Below, piece after piece: positions 44,969 to 57,508 of a DNA stretch of 64,000 nucleotides. The DNA comes from Elymus sibiricus (taxonomy: Eukaryota; Streptophyta; Magnoliopsida; Poales; Poaceae), in contig CM077663.1 in NCBI GenBank assembly GCA_039707655.1, positions 434,575,830 through 434,639,829 of the forward strand, given 5' to 3'. The position numbers and the translations under genes are program-made. Every line of letters begins with the position of its first letter. Positions within the stretch are counted from its first letter, which is position 1. The notes beneath the pieces were generated by a model, which ran no database searches, had not been told where the DNA came from, and worked only from the letters and a program-made list of their open reading frames with translations.

Positions 44969-47593
44969 AAGAATGTTTACCCCCCATTCATTTTCTCATA
45001 TTAGCATGGCATGGATCCGTCTTCACCACATAACTACAAATTTCAAGCACCACGGTGTTAAGCCAGACAATTGGATCATACTTTTTAACGTGGTTCAACT
45101 TTTTATTACTCACGCAATACATGAGCATGAACCATGGATATAGCCTATAGGTGGAATAGAATATGGTGGTAGGTTTCAAAGGGGTAAAAGTGGAGAAGAA
45201 AGTCTCGCATCAACTAGGCATATCAACGGGCTATGGAGATGTACATCAATAAATATCAATGCGAGGAGTAGGGATTGCCATGCAACGGATGCACTAGAGC
45301 TATAAGTGTATGAAAGCTCAAATGAAGCTAAGTGGGTGTGTATCCAACTTTCTTGCTCAAGAAGACCTCGAGCATTTGAGGAAGCCCATCATCGGAATAT
45401 ACAAGCCAATTTCTATAATAAAAAATCCCCACTAGCATATGAAAGTGACAAAACATGAGACTCTCTATATGAAAAACATGGTGCTACTTTGAAGCACAAG
45501 TGTGGAAAAAAAGAGGTAGTGGCACTGTCCGTTCTCTCTTTTCTCTCATTTATTTATTTTCTTCTCTTTTTTCTTTTTCTCCTTTTTTTCTTTTTTTCTT
45601 TTTTCTTTTTTTCTTCTTCTTCGTCTTCTTATTTTTCTTTTATTTTTTGTCTGGAGTCTCATCTCGACTTGTGGGGGAATCATTGTCTCCATCATCCTTT
45701 CCTCACTGAGACAGAGCCCTAATAATGATGATCAACACACTTTATTACTTAGAACTCGATATGAAAAACTACTAAATAATATAACTCTGTATGAATACCT
45801 TTGGCAGTGTACCAGGATGTGCAATGATCTAGCGTAACATGTATGATAATGATGAACGGTGGCTTTGCGACAAATACTGTGTCAGCTGCATGATCATGCA
45901 AAGCAATATGACGATGCGTGTACTAGTCATATGATGTAACGGTGGAAGTTGCATGGCAATATATCTCGGAATGGCTATGGAAATGCCATGATAGGTAGGT
46001 ATGGTGGCTGTTTTGAGGAAGGTATAATGTGGCTTATGTGCAACAGTGCGTATCATGTCACGGGGTTTGGATGCACCGGCTAAGGTTGCACCGATCCTCG
46101 AGGTGAGAATGGTCAATGCACGGTACCGAAGAGGCTAGCAAATATGAGGTGGTGAGAGTGCGTACATCCATGGATTCGCATTAGTCATAAAGAACTCACA
46201 TACTTATTGAAATGTTTTATTATCTCTCTCGAAGGAAAGTACTACTCACATTCCCCTAGGGAGGAGGTTTGTAGGAGTGAACCATCGCGCGCCCCCGACC
46301 TAAACAACACTACGATTTCAATGAGGAATGAGAATGATCACACATCATCACCATGCCATAAACAATATTTAGATGAACAACAAATTAACACACTTTAACT
46401 ATCGATGTTTTTCCTAACCAACAACCATGCCCTCACACCCTTTCATATTACCACATCAATATCATTAACTCACAATTTGTCTTTTCTCTGCTACATGAAG
46501 GTTTTGATTATGCACTCCTTGAATACCTATTATTTTTTGACTAGTCTTATAACCCATGCAAATTACCGTCACCATTTATTAACTCTCAAACAAATTTAAG
46601 TGAAGAATGAGAGTGGAATTATTTCTATAAAATCTATACGCCATCATGCTCTAAAGGATACAAGTGAAGTACTAGAGCAACTACTTAGCTCAAAAGATAT
46701 AAGTGAAGCACAAAGAGTATTCTAATAAATCATGGCGAACATGTGTCTCTATGAAGTGGGTGTGTCCAGCAAACAATGATCATGGAAAACTAAAAAATCA
46801 AACTAAAGCAAATGACGCTCTAAGCAAAACTCATATCATGTGATGAATAAAAATATAGCTCCAAGTCACATACCGATGGATTGAGATGAAAGCGGGGATG
46901 CCTTCCGGGGCATCCCCGAGCTTAGACGCTTGAGTCTTCCATAATTTGAGTTGAGGTGCCTTGGTCATCCCCAAGATTAGGCTCTTTCCACTCCTTATTC
47001 CTTCATCCATCGTGACAGCACCCAAAACTTGAAAACTTCAGCACACAAAACTCAACAGAAAACTCGTGAGATCAATTAGTACGATAGGAGAACCATAAAC
47101 GTTAGGGACTGCTATAAATTCATTAATATTTTATTATTCCATAAGTTACTGTATTCTAACTTATCCATGGCTTATAACCCCCGATACAATCCATAGCATC
47201 ATCAAAACAAGCAAACTATGCAAGCAAAAACAGAATCTGTCTAAAACAGAATAGTCTGTAGTGATCAGCAAATACACCATACTTATGTAACTCCAAAAAT
47301 TCTGAAAACTTAGGACATACTGGTAAATTTGTATAGAAATACTGTGTAAAAGTTTCAGATTAAAAATAAATTCCAGGAAAATCAAAGAAATTCTGCACTC
47401 GACGCAAAATTTGCTGTTTCTGCACCGTATAAATTCTACTTTTCATTCAAGTCAGCCCAAAGGCTTTACTTGGAACGAACACTAATTTAAACATAAAAAC
47501 AAAATATTACAGTAGAAATAATCATGTTATCTCACACAAACATAAAGTAAAAAAAATTAAGATTACTATTGGGTTGCCTCCCAACAAGCGCTA
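44969..47593 (-). mobile_element. Gypsy internal 3' region, non-coding (element B)
   Basis: No gene. It is collinear with 4440-7100 (minus) and with 58330-61550 (plus). Landmarks are a pyrimidine tract (45537-45655), the GATATAAGTGAAGC motifs (46585-46730) and a perfect hairpin with stems GGGGATGCC and GGCATCCCC (46894-46917). Its lower end was cut by the Angela insertion at 44963/44969, and the matching 3' LTR is not found next to 8353. Confidence 0.7.
45537..45655. repeat. Polypyrimidine tract
   Basis: About 110 bases of almost only T and C (purine-only on minus, the element's sense strand). Shorter versions occur at the same place in the related copies (4856-4980; and 60960-61045 as purines). 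Confidence 0.85.
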
Positions 47594-47850
47594 CTGCCTC
47601 CTTCCCATAATGTTAGGCATATTAGTTTTAGCACGGAAATTAATGCATCAATCATCATTAGTTGATCCATCTCAGAGGGAAGCGTCCATGACTCGAAAAA
47701 AGGAGGAAGGCACACATGATCTCTTCTGATCATCTCTAGGAAATTAGCAATCCTCTATAACCACTTCAAAGAGCTAATCGACTGCATGCGTCTTACATAT
47801 TGGGACTGCATGCAAAAGCTAATACGCCTAACAAAATGGGAAGGAGGGAG
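47594..47850. mobile_element. Stowaway-type MITE
   Basis: A 257-bp element with terminal inverted repeats of about 38 bases: CTGCCTCCTTCCCATAATGT at the left and, on the other strand, CTCCCTCCTTCCCATTTTGT at the right, both continuing TAGGC. It is flanked by TA on each side (47592-47593 and 47851-47852). CTCCCTCC ends with a TA duplication are the mark of Tc1/Mariner-derived Stowaway MITEs in grasses. It has no coding capacity. The flanking sequences are adjacent in the uninterrupted relative at 58295-58350, confirming a clean insertion. Confidence 0.9.
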
Positions 47851-47885
47851 TATTGTTTTATGCCCCTAGCTAGGCATAATGCATA

Positions 47886-49030
47886 GTTTCAAGTGTTGTC
47901 ATATTTGACACTCCACCCATAAGTAGTCGTAGCTATCATGATAGATTCATAAGGTGGTTTAATTATCTTCCTAGGGAAGTGTTCCATCCCTTTCTTTAAT
48001 GTAAATTGAAACCTTATATTTCCCTCTTTCGTATCAATAATGGCACCTATACTTCGTAACAAAAGCCTTCCAAGTATTAATGGACAAGACGAATTGCATT
48101 CAATATCAAGCTCAATGAAATCTACACGCACATAATTTCCATTAGCAAGAATAATCACATCATTTATTCTATGTAAAGGTGTCTTAATGGTAGAATCCGC
48201 AAGATGCAAGTTAAGGGAACAATCTTGTATATCGGTGAGACCAAGCACATCACAAAGAGATTTAGGTATAGTTGAAACACTAGAACCAAAGTCACACAAA
48301 GCATTACATTCATATTCCTCAAGCTTTGTTTTGATAGTATATTCCCATTCAACATGCAATTTTCTAGGTATAGAAACTTCTAGCTCGAGTTTCTCATCAT
48401 AAGCTTTTATAATCGCTTCTACTATATGTTTAGTAAAAGCTTTATTTTGTTCATAGGCATTGGGTCAGCTAATAATGGATTGCAGCAAGGAAATATATTC
48501 TACTAAAGAACAACACTCATAATTAAAGTCCTTGTGTAATCCAAGATAGTGGGTACATCACTAGTTAAAGTTATGACCTCTCCAAACCCACTTTTTTCAT
48601 CACCCTCCGAACAAACGGGACACCTTCTAGATAAAGTTGACTCATCTCCAGTACCTTTATCATCTATTTTCAGAGTAGTAAACAAATATTAAATAGGAGA
48701 AGTACCAAGCATTTTAAGATCTTCAATATGATTACTAATAGGGAGAGATTCCGGTTTAGCAGTCATCCTATTTACTAGGGTAGTTTGCTTGTATGAAATC
48801 TTCCCTATTGATTCTTATGTTTGAGAAAATTGTAATTGAATATTGGAAACTTCTCAATTGACTTCATCGAGTTGTTTACTAATAAACTCAAGTAAAGTTG
48901 AGTGTTCCGTGATTCCAGCAGCAATTTTTTTATTGTGCTCATACTGTGAGTTTATGAAAGTTTTCATGGAACTTTCAATTCAAGTCATCTTTTGATAATA
49001 CGAGATATTATAGAATCTATATTGAGACAT
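47886..49030 (-). pseudogene. Athila-like Gypsy gag end and protease
   Basis: Remains of a polyprotein read on minus from an ATG at 49030 (MSQYRFYNISYYQK). The first part is the linker after gag with several stops (MKTFINSQYEHNKKIA, STLLEFISKQLDEVN). The last 156 codons (48359-47889) are open and form the retropepsin domain: the active site reads CDFGSSVSTIPKSL, where Athila-type proteases usually have CDLGASVS, followed by DIECNSSCPLILGRLLLRSIGAIID. Protease would process gag-pol. The frame ends shortly after the domain and no reverse transcriptase follows: the 3' region and MITE come next, so pol is deleted. Confidence 0.8.
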
Positions 49031-49229
49031 GGTGACTGAGCAAGCAAAGTAACAAGCAAAGAAAATAAACTAGCAAGTATAGCAAGCAAACAAGTAAACT
49101 AGCAAACTAGCAATGGTAAATATTTTTGTATTTTTGATTTTTATATCAAACAAAATATAACAACAAATAAAAATTAGAACAAGTGAATGATAATTTGTGC
49201 GAAGGTACTTGATAGTAAGTTGATGATAC

Positions 49230-49247
49230 TCCCCGGCAACGGTGCCA
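49230..49247 (-). other. Element B primer-binding site
   Basis: TGGCACCGTTGCCGGGGA on minus, about 18 bases past the LTR, matching the 3' end of plant tRNA-Asp with one mismatch. This is the standard site for Athila-like Gypsy elements. Confidence 0.88.
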
Positions 49248-49265
49248 GAAATCCTTCCTAATACT

Positions 49266-50825
49266 TGTGATCTGCGTTGGGCTTTTCCCCGAAGAGGAGG
49301 GAATGATGCAGCATAATATAGATAAGTATTTCCCTCAGTGAGAACCAAGGTTATCGAACCAATAGGAGTATCACACAACTTCCCATCTTCAGCGCCTACA
49401 CACAAAAAGGCACACACTTGCATCCAACGCGGGCAAGAGGGTTGTCAATCCCCTTGAACTTGTTACTTGCAAGCGATAAGTAGTGTAGATGATAGTTGAT
49501 AATTTTAAATTGCAAAACAAAAAAACAAATAAATAACAGCAAGGTATTGAAAGATTTTGTAAATATACATGTGAATACACCCGGGGGCCCTAGTTTTCCC
49601 TAGAGGCATCTCTCGGGTAGAAGGCATACGGTGGGTAAACAAATTACTGTTGGGCAATCGATAGAAAAGCGCATAGTTATGCAATATTTATTCATGGGAA
49701 TGATCATTACATATAGAATCACGTCCGTAAGCAAGTAGACCGACTCCAGCCTGCATCTACTATTATTAATCCACCCATTGACCGCTATCCAGCATGCACC
49801 TAGAGTATTAAGTAAAACACAGTAATGCTTGGAGAACAATGACATGATGTAGACAAAGTAAATCCAATTAATACGAATCAACCCCATCGTTTTATCCTTA
49901 GTGGCAACAATACAAATACGTGTCATGTCCCTTTCTGTCACTGGGATTAAGCAGCGCAAGATTGAACCCACTCCAACGCACCTCTCCAACTAAAGATAAA
50001 CCAATATAGTTGGACAAACTACATCAATAGATTGGAGAGAATGGAAAAGCTATCATATAATCATGCATATATATGAAAAGACCGGAAAGGAACTCATTAT
50101 AATTTCATGAACAATCTGAACATAAACTGAAAATTCATGGGATCCCAACAAACGCACCACACAAAGTGATGACATACAATAGATCATCGCGAATATGTGA
50201 ACTTTGTATTGAAGAACATAGAGAGAGAGATATCCATCTAGGTACTAACTACGGACCCGTAGATCTGTGGTGAACTACTCACACATCACCATGGGAGCAG
50301 GAAGGTTGATGTAGAAGCACTCCGTGATTGATTCCCCCTCCGGTAGGGTACCTGAATAGGGCTCCAGATGGGCACACGACAGAACAGAGACTTGCGGCAG
50401 CGGAAAAAGTGTCTCGGGATGCTCCCTAGGGATTTTGGAATATATGTGGATTTATAAGCCAGAGTACGAGGTCAGGAGAGTCGGGAGGGGCCCACAAGCT
50501 AACAGGGTGCGACCACCCCCCTGGGCGCGCCCTGTTGGTTTGTGGGGCGCTCGTGCAGCCTTCGGTCTTCTCCCGAAGCTTCCAGGTCTTCTTTCGGTCC
50601 AGAAAAAATCATCAAAAAGTTTCATGGTATTTGGACTCCGTTTGGTATTGTAAACCTAAAAAGCCGAAAATATGCAGAAAACAAAACCTGGTACTTGACA
50701 CTGGGTTAATAGGTTAGTGCTAAAAAATAATATGAATCGGAAAATAAATGCCCAAAAAGTATCCTAGAATGATAATATTATAGCATGGTACAATAAAAAA
50801 TTACAGATACATTGGAGATGTATCA
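49266..50825 (-). repeat. Element B 5' LTR
   Basis: About 1.56 kb, beginning TGATACATCTCC at 50825 on minus and ending near 49266. It contains a GC-rich inverted repeat (50505-50550), a TATA box CTTATAAATCC (about 50449-50459, minus) and the U5 part that matches 7155-8236. The exact 3' boundary is uncertain by a few bases. Upstream flank (50826 on) belongs to another Gypsy, so element B inserted there. Confidence 0.82.
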
Positions 50826-50881
50826 TATATCAAAGCCAACTTTAATAAACAATGATTTGTAATTTAGTAGTGAGCACAAAG

Positions 50882-50883
<2 letters not shown>

Positions 50884-50949
<66 letters not shown>
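50884..50949. repeat. (AT)33 microsatellite
   Basis: 66 bases of uninterrupted AT dinucleotide between the LTR of element B and the ORF relic of element C. AT runs in Triticeae repeats are unstable, and the exact length here may be affected by sequencing. Confidence 0.95.
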
Positions 50950-50951
<2 letters not shown>

Positions 50952-52227
50952 TAGAAAAACAAAGTCTAACTCTCTTCCTATGCATCGTGGCTTGTCATAA
51001 AAGATTAATTCATGCACATCAAGTAAAGGCCAAATCATAGCATAAAAAGTCTCTTGCAATTTTATCGTATTGGAAACATAGAGAGGTGAAGATTTGGTTC
51101 CTCTCTCATAATAATTGCAAGTAGGAGCAGCAAACACGTTCATATAATATCCATCAAAATAATCATATGCAATAGTAAGACGTAGCCCATCAATATAATC
51201 CTTAATAAGCGCAAACTTCTCTGATATAGTGTAGTTGGGAGAATTCAAAAGGATAATATGACTATCATGTATGGGTGCAATAGAAACAATATCATTGTCA
51301 ACAAAAGGAACTATATAAAGTTCATATCCGTACGCATCATTTATATTGGTATCATGGCCACAAGCATAGCAAACATCAAGTTCAACAAAAGGGACATTTC
51401 AGACGAATCGAAGGGGTCATAGCAACTATCATAACATTCATCCTCCGATAATCATGAAGGGAAATTAGACAATATATGAGTTGAAGAGTTAATCTCATTA
51501 GAAGGTGGACACATGTGATCAATCTGCTCTTCCTCCATTTGTTCCTTGCTCTCCGCCTCCTCATCTTTTTCATCTAATGAGCTCATAGTTTCAACAGTTT
51601 CTTCTTCCATAGATTCCTGCAAAATATTAGGCTCTTCTCGGGCAGCGGAGACTTTCTCAATAAATTTATCAACATAGGCATTTTATTAATAATTATCATA
51701 GCAATATTTCAGTATAGGATAATTTTCAGATATGTAAAGAGCACCATCACAATCTTCATACTTTTGAAACAAAGATTCCATTTCATAAGGACCCTTAAAA
51801 GCAACAAATTCTTCTATTTGTTCCCCATTAGAGTAATCATATATACCATTAGCATAAGAAGCCAAGGCTTCATTATCATTAAATTGACATTGAAAGGGAA
51901 GGTGTGGAGCCTTCATCTTAGAGCAACAAGTATAGTCACACATCTTAAGCACAAATTCCAAACATACCGACGCAACATTTTAATCTGATCCCATAAGTGT
52001 TTCCCTTTTTGAGTCAAGCGATAATCCCTAAAGTATTCTCGGTGATCCAAACTACCCCCTATTATAAAGTTGAATGGAGATTTATGAGGATTATCAAAGT
52101 AGTATATAATGTTTTCCACATAACAAGCATCGAGGGTTTTAGGAGGTTCCCCATCTCCATGAGTAACAAGTACAACTAGTTTTTTTGGTATTTCGTGTTC
52201 ATATACATAAATAAAGATATAAAACAA
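50949..52227 (-). pseudogene. Acidic ORF relic of a non-autonomous Gypsy (element C)
   Basis: A broken reading frame on minus, from an ATG at 52227. Visible pieces are MFYIFIYVYEHEIPKKLV with LDHREYFRDYRLTQKGKHLW (52227-51913), a frameshift, then MEFVLKMCDYTCCSKMKAPH and GQ/E-rich sequence (51961-51686), a very acidic Glu/Asp stretch (51600-51430), and a C-terminal piece with NSPNYTISEKFALIKDYIDG and CNYYERGTKSSPLYVSNTIKL (51248-50949). It contains no gag knuckle, protease or polymerase motif. The C-terminal part resembles the ORF at 57509-58314 in arrangement and in the YYExG...PLYV...IKL segment. The protein family is not one I recognise; position just after the primer-binding site suggests a gag-like or packaging role. 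Confidence 0.5.
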
Positions 52228-52303
52228 CTTAGAACAGAAAATAAAATCTACTTAGAGATAAAGCAGACAAGCACACACGAGAATATCAACCCCACGCTAT
52301 TGC

Positions 52304-52321
52304 TCTCTGGCAACGTCGTCA
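52304..52321 (-). other. Element C primer-binding site, degenerate
   Basis: TGACGACGTTGCCAGAGA on minus, an altered form of the tRNA-Asp site TGGCGCCGTTGCCGGGGA, eleven bases past the LTR end. Confidence 0.65.
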
Positions 52322-52332
52322 GAAAAAGGCCT

Positions 52333-53231
52333 TGATAACCCACAAGTATAGGGGATCATTTTTAGCCTTTTTCGATAAGTAAAAGTGTCGAACCCAATGA
52401 GGATCTAAGGGTAGAATTAATATTCTCTCAAGTTCTATCAACCACCAATACAACTATACGCATGTTAATGCTTACTTTACCTAGAACAAGAATAAAACTA
52501 ATGCTTAATATTCTCTCGAGGATCTAAGGATCTAAGGGTGTAATATGATAGTTTTGCAAGATAATAAAGAATGTGGAAATAAAAGTTAGGTTCTATTTTA
52601 ATAAAATAATAATTAGGTTAGTTTAGTGAGTGTTGAAAAGTGGCTGTAGGATTTTTGAGATTGTCCTAGACAATTGATAACAAGATCGGTAATCATTATT
52701 GCAATTTTATATGAGGGAGATGCATGAGCTAACATACTTCCCATACTTGGATCATATGAACTTATGATTGGACCTCCAGCAAGTATCGACAACTACTAGA
52801 AATCATCAAGGTAAACCCAACCATAGCATTAAGTAACAAGTCCCCTTTACTCACATATGCAACAACCCCCTTACTCGGGTATAAGCTTCTGCCACTCTCG
52901 CTACCCACTATAACTGAATCATGAACGTATTGCAACACCCTCCAACAGGAATTCCCCACATGTGCATGGCACGGAAGGTACCATAGGACAACACCAAAAT
53001 AAAACACGCAACTCAAATCAATCAAGATCATCAATCAACACATAGGACAAAAGAAATCTACTCAAACATCACAGGATGCCAACACATCATTGGACAATAA
53101 TATGAAGCATAAAACACCATGTTCAAGTAGGGGGTACAACGGTTTGCGGGAGAGTGGTCCGATGTAAATAGATGAGGGAAGGTGATTGTGGTGTTGAGGA
53201 TCCCCCCTCCTTCTTCTACTTGCTTGGCCTC
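52333..53231 (-). repeat. Element C 5' LTR, truncated
   Basis: The R-U5 side of an LTR ending in CTTGTGGGTTATCA on minus (52333). It matches 2750-3610 of element A's LTR and stops at 53231 where element D begins; the U3 part is absent. Because D's LTR starts exactly there, D probably inserted into it (candidate duplication GCCTC, 53227-53231, partner outside the window). Confidence 0.75.
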
Positions 53232-54647
53232 TGATAACCCACAAGTATAGGGGATCACAACAGTTTTCAAGGGTAGAGTATTCATCCCAAATTTATAGAT
53301 TCGACACAAGGGGAGCCAAAGAATACTTGAGAGTATTAGCAGTTGAGTTGTCAATTCAACCACAACTGGAGATAAATATCTGCAGCAAAGTGATCAGTAG
53401 CACAGTAATATGATGGGTTTGATAGTAGTAGCAATAGTGACAGTAGCGGTAACAGTAGTAGCAATAGTTTTGTAGCAGTTGGAACAACAGCAACAGCAGT
53501 AGTAACTTAGCAAGAACAATACGTGGAAAGGTCGTAGGCACTGGATCGGTAACTCGTTGGATGATACTCATCATGTAACAGTCATAATCTAGGGCGATAC
53601 AGAACTAGCTCCAGTTCATCAATGTAATGTAGGCATGTATTCCGTAAATAGTCATACGTGCTTATGGAAAAGAACTTGCATGACATCTTTTGTCCTACCC
53701 TCCCGTGGCAGCAGGGTCCATAAGGAAACTAAGGGATATTAAGGCCTCCTTTTAATAGAGAACCAGAACAAATCATTAACACATGGTGAATACATGAACT
53801 CCTCAAACTACGGTCATCACGACGAAGTATCCCAAATATTGTCACTATGGGATTGACGGATCATAACACGTAATAGGTGCATATGACTAGGCAAGATCAG
53901 ATCAAGAACATGGATATAGAGATGATAACATAAACAGTTCAGATCTGAAATCATGGCACTCGGGCCCTAGTGACAAGCATTAGGCAAAGCAAAGTCATAG
54001 CAACATCAATCTCAGAACATAATGGATACTAGGGATCAAGCCCTAACAAAACTAACTCGATTACATTATGAATCTCATACAACTCCTCACCGACCAGCAA
54101 GCCTACGAAGGAATTACTCACTCCCGGTGGGGAGCATCATGGAATTGCCGATGGAGAAAGGTTGGTGATGACGAAGACCGAAGATTCCCCTCTCCGGAGC
54201 CCCAAACGGGCTCCAGATCTGGCCTCCCGACGAAGAACAGGAGGTGGTGGCGGCTCCGTCTCGTGAAACATGATAATTCTTTCTCTCTAATTTCTCTCTC
54301 CAAATTTAGGAATTTATAGTGGCGGAGGTAGGGCAAGTGGGGCCCCGAGGTGAGCACAACCCACCAGGGCGCACCGGGAGGGGGCTGGCGCGCCCTGGTG
54401 TCTTGTGCCCAGCCTAGGGCCCGTCTCCGGTGGTTTCTGGCTCCGGTATTTTTTTTATATTTTCCAAAATAAATCTCCAAAAAGTTTCGTTCCATTCCGA
54501 GAACTTTTATTTCTGCACAAAAACAACACCATGATAGTTCTGCTGAAAACAGCGTCAATCCGGGATAGTTCCATTAAAATCATGCAAATTAGAGTCCAAA
54601 ACAAGGGCAAAAGAGTGAGGAAAAGTAGATACGTTGGAGACGTATCA
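53232..54647 (-). repeat. Element D 3' LTR
   Basis: 1,416 bp, TGATACGTCTCCAACG (54647, minus) to ATACTTGTGGGTTATCA (53232). The polypurine tract AAGCTTGGGGAAGT precedes it. A TATA box CTATAAATTCC is at about 54309-54319, and a GC-rich inverted repeat with ACCAGGGCGC and GCGCCCTGGT arms at 54360-54400. The U5 side contains GTA/GTT-rich trinucleotide repeats (53420-53510). Confidence 0.88.
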
Positions 54648-56758
54648 ACTTCCCCAAGCTTAAACCTGTGCTTGTCCTCAAGCAATTCAGTTGACAAACT
54701 GAAAGTGATAAAGAAAAACTTTTATGAACTCTTTTGTTCTTGTTTACATATATATGCTTAAGTAGCACCCATGTTTTCAGCAAATATGACTAACCATGGC
54801 AACAATAACTCTTAGGAATTATATTCATTCATAACAATAACATAAGCAACTAGCGAGCAATAATAATATATCTCAAGCGCCAACACTTTGTCAAAACAAT
54901 CATGATACAACATGACAATAGTGGTATCTCGCTAGCCCTTTTTGGAGACCGCAAAACATAAATGCAGAGCACCTCCAAAGTTCAAGAGGCGACTAAACAT
55001 TGTAATTCATGGTAGAAAAGATCCAGTCATGCTGCACCCAACATCAACTATACACAATGCATGAGGATGACAATAGTGCTCTCAGGTCTGGCGCTTATTT
55101 GAGAAGGTGATGACTCAACATAAAAGTAAATAGATAGTCCCTTCGCAGAGGGAAGCATGGATTTGCAGCGGTGCCAGAGCTTAGAGTTTAAAATAGGGAT
55201 ATATATATAAGTTTGAGAGGTACACCCTTCCTGTCAACGTCACGACCAAGAGTTATCAACATCTTCCATGCTAAACAAATTAGCGGCGGTTCCCAAGCGG
55301 TAAAAGTAAAGGTTTACTCCCCCTCCACCAACAATCAAACTCCACGGCGAGCCATATCCACGGGTACCGTCCAAACCAACAACATTCCTGGGGTAGTTTT
55401 TGTTTAATTATTTTTGAGTTTTGATTTCGGGTCTGGGAATCCCTGTTACCGCCCCTCTCGTGTAAGGACAAGTGAATAAACACTCGTCATGAGAATAACC
55501 TGCTTAGCATGGAAGATACTGACCGCCCCCTATCGCTTCATGAGGGGTTCTGGCACACAAAACAGATGTTCATTTGATTTTTGAGAGGTGGCACATGCAA
55601 ATTTACTTTGGAACGGCAGGGTAATACTGCATATAGGTAGATATGTTGGACTCATCTGGCATAACTTGGTTTAAGGGTTTTGATGCACAAGTAGTATTCC
55701 CGCTTAGTACAGGCGAAGGCTAGCAATTAGATTGAGAAGCGGCCAGCTAGAGAGCGAAGACGGTCATGAACATGCATTACATATAATCAACACTGAATAC
55801 TAGCATGAGTAGGATATGGACACCATGAACATAAATATCATGAAGGCTATGTTGGTTTTGATTCAACTACATGCGTGCACATGTGCCAAGTCAAGCCACT
55901 TGAAATATTCAAAGGAGGATACCATATCATCATACCGCATCACAACTATTTTAATGCATGTTGACACCCAAGATAAATCATTATCCACTCCTAGCTACTT
56001 AAGCATGGCATGAACAACTATATTCTCTAATGGTCATTGCAAACATGTTTGATCATAATGAGCTGAATCAAGGGATACTAGGTTAAACATATTTACAAAA
56101 ACAAAAAAAAGTTGAGTTCATACCCGCTTTTCTCTGCCACAGTCAATTCATCAAATGTCGTCATCATAGCCTTTCACTTGCACGACCGAACGATAAGAAG
56201 ATAATAATAGTGCAAGAGTGCTGTGGACTAAGCTGGAATCTGCAAACATTTTATTCAAGAGGAGTAGACAAAGTAACATGGGCTCTTTGTTAGATAAACA
56301 ATAATGCAGATGAGAACCACTCAACAATTTCATCGTGGTCTTCTCCTCGGTACGACTCAAGTAAAAAGACAAGAATTTCAGAGAAACATACTGAAATATT
56401 TTTGAAGTTTTTGTTTTTTCATGAAACAAGCAATTTAAAGAAAACAAAAACGAGAAAAACTATTTACACGGGAAAGCTCCCAACAAGTAAAAGAAGAAGC
56501 GAGAAATCTTTTTGGGTTTTCTTTTGATGCTACAATTAAACTAAGCTAGAAAGAAAAGATAAAAAGAAGTAGGAAATATTTTTGGTTTTCTCAAAGTTTT
56601 TCAAACACGCAAGAAGAAAGCGAGAAAACAAATCAAGCATGGATAATACAATGAAAAAATGTGAACACCGACAACTTGAATGAAATGTGTGAACATGAAT
56701 GTAATGTCCGTGGAAATACGTACTCCCCCAAGCTTAGGCTTTTGGCCTAGCTTGGTAA
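54648..56758 (-). other. Element D 3' non-coding region
   Basis: 2.1 kb without a gene between the third ORF and the polypurine tract. It is of the same general type as the 3' regions of the other Gypsy elements (it ends CAAGCTTGGGGAAG), but I see neither the GGGGATGCC hairpin nor the GATATAAGTGAAGC motifs. Confidence 0.65.
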
Positions 56759-56934
56759 TCACCATCTGTATGAATAATAATCTGGGCGATGGCTCATCGA
56801 AAACCTCGGAACAGACTCCGCGGCTCTCCTGGTAGCTTCAACCTCCGCGTTGTACTCATAAGCTTCGCCCTCAAGAACATAATATCTTCCCCTAGTGTGA
56901 AAATCAAAAATATCAGGAGCAAGCAAAGCAACAG
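56759..56934 (-). CDS. Third ORF of element D, C-terminal piece
   Basis: The last 58 codons of the protein described at 62253-63090, separated from it by the 5.3-kb element G. It runs from VALLAPDIFDFHTRG to PDYYSYRW and a TGA (56759-56761). When element G and one copy of its GCACA duplication are ignored, the two pieces total 1,014 bases, exactly 338 codons, in the same frame with no stop. So the ORF was intact when G inserted and has stayed open since. Confidence 0.7.
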
Positions 56935-56939
56935 GCACA

Positions 56940-57383
56940 TGATACGTCTCCAACATATCTATAATTTTTGATTGTTCCATGCTATTATATTATCCATCTT
57001 GGATGTTTTATATGCATTTATATACTATTTTATATTATTTTTGGGACTAACCTATTAACCTAGAGCCCAGTGCCAGTTTCTGTTTTTTCCTTGTTTTTAA
57101 GTTTTACAGAAAAGGAATATCAAACGGAGTCCAAACGAAATAAAAACTTACGATGATTTTTTATGGACAAGAAGAAGCCCACAGGGCATTGGAGTTGGGA
57201 CACAAGAGACTCTTTGTTATTTGGTTACAGGGTTGTTTGAGAGAGACCATCTTCATCCTACGGCTCCCGCGGATTGATAAACCTTAGGTCATCCACTTGA
57301 GGGAATTTGCTATTGTCCTACAAAACTCTGCGCTTGGAGGCCCAACACGAGTCTACAAGAAGAAGGTTGCGTAGTAGACATCA
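56940..57383 (+). repeat. Element G 5' LTR, short form
   Basis: TGATACGTCTCCAACATA to GTAGACATCA. The LTR jumps from the U3 sequence GAAGCCCACAGGGCA to TTGGAGTTGGGACACAAGAG, skipping the central part present in the longer relative at 1-646. Both LTRs of G carry the same junction. Confidence 0.93.
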
Positions 57384-57393
57384 AGCTCTTTTT

Positions 57394-57411
57394 TGGCACC
57401 GTTGCCGGGGA
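57394..57411 (+). other. Element G primer-binding site
   Basis: TGGCACCGTTGCCGGGGA, ten bases past the LTR, complementary to the 3' end of tRNA-Asp with one mismatch; same site as in element B. Confidence 0.9.
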
Positions 57412-57508
57412 GGTGAGTGCTTGAAGGTATATCTTTAGATCTTGCAATTAAATCTTTTAGTTTCTTGTTTTTCACTAGTTTGGTTTAATAAAAGAAAACT
57501 ACAAAAAA

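Noticed and set aside
45489..45722. 77-codon Phe/Leu-rich ORF as a membrane protein
   Set aside because: It is a translation of the polypyrimidine tract in the wrong orientation for the element.
57394..57411. tRNA gene near the GTTGCCGGGG sequence (also 49230, 20276, 32476, 40520)
   Set aside because: These are primer-binding sites complementary to tRNA 3' ends; no cloverleaf can be formed.
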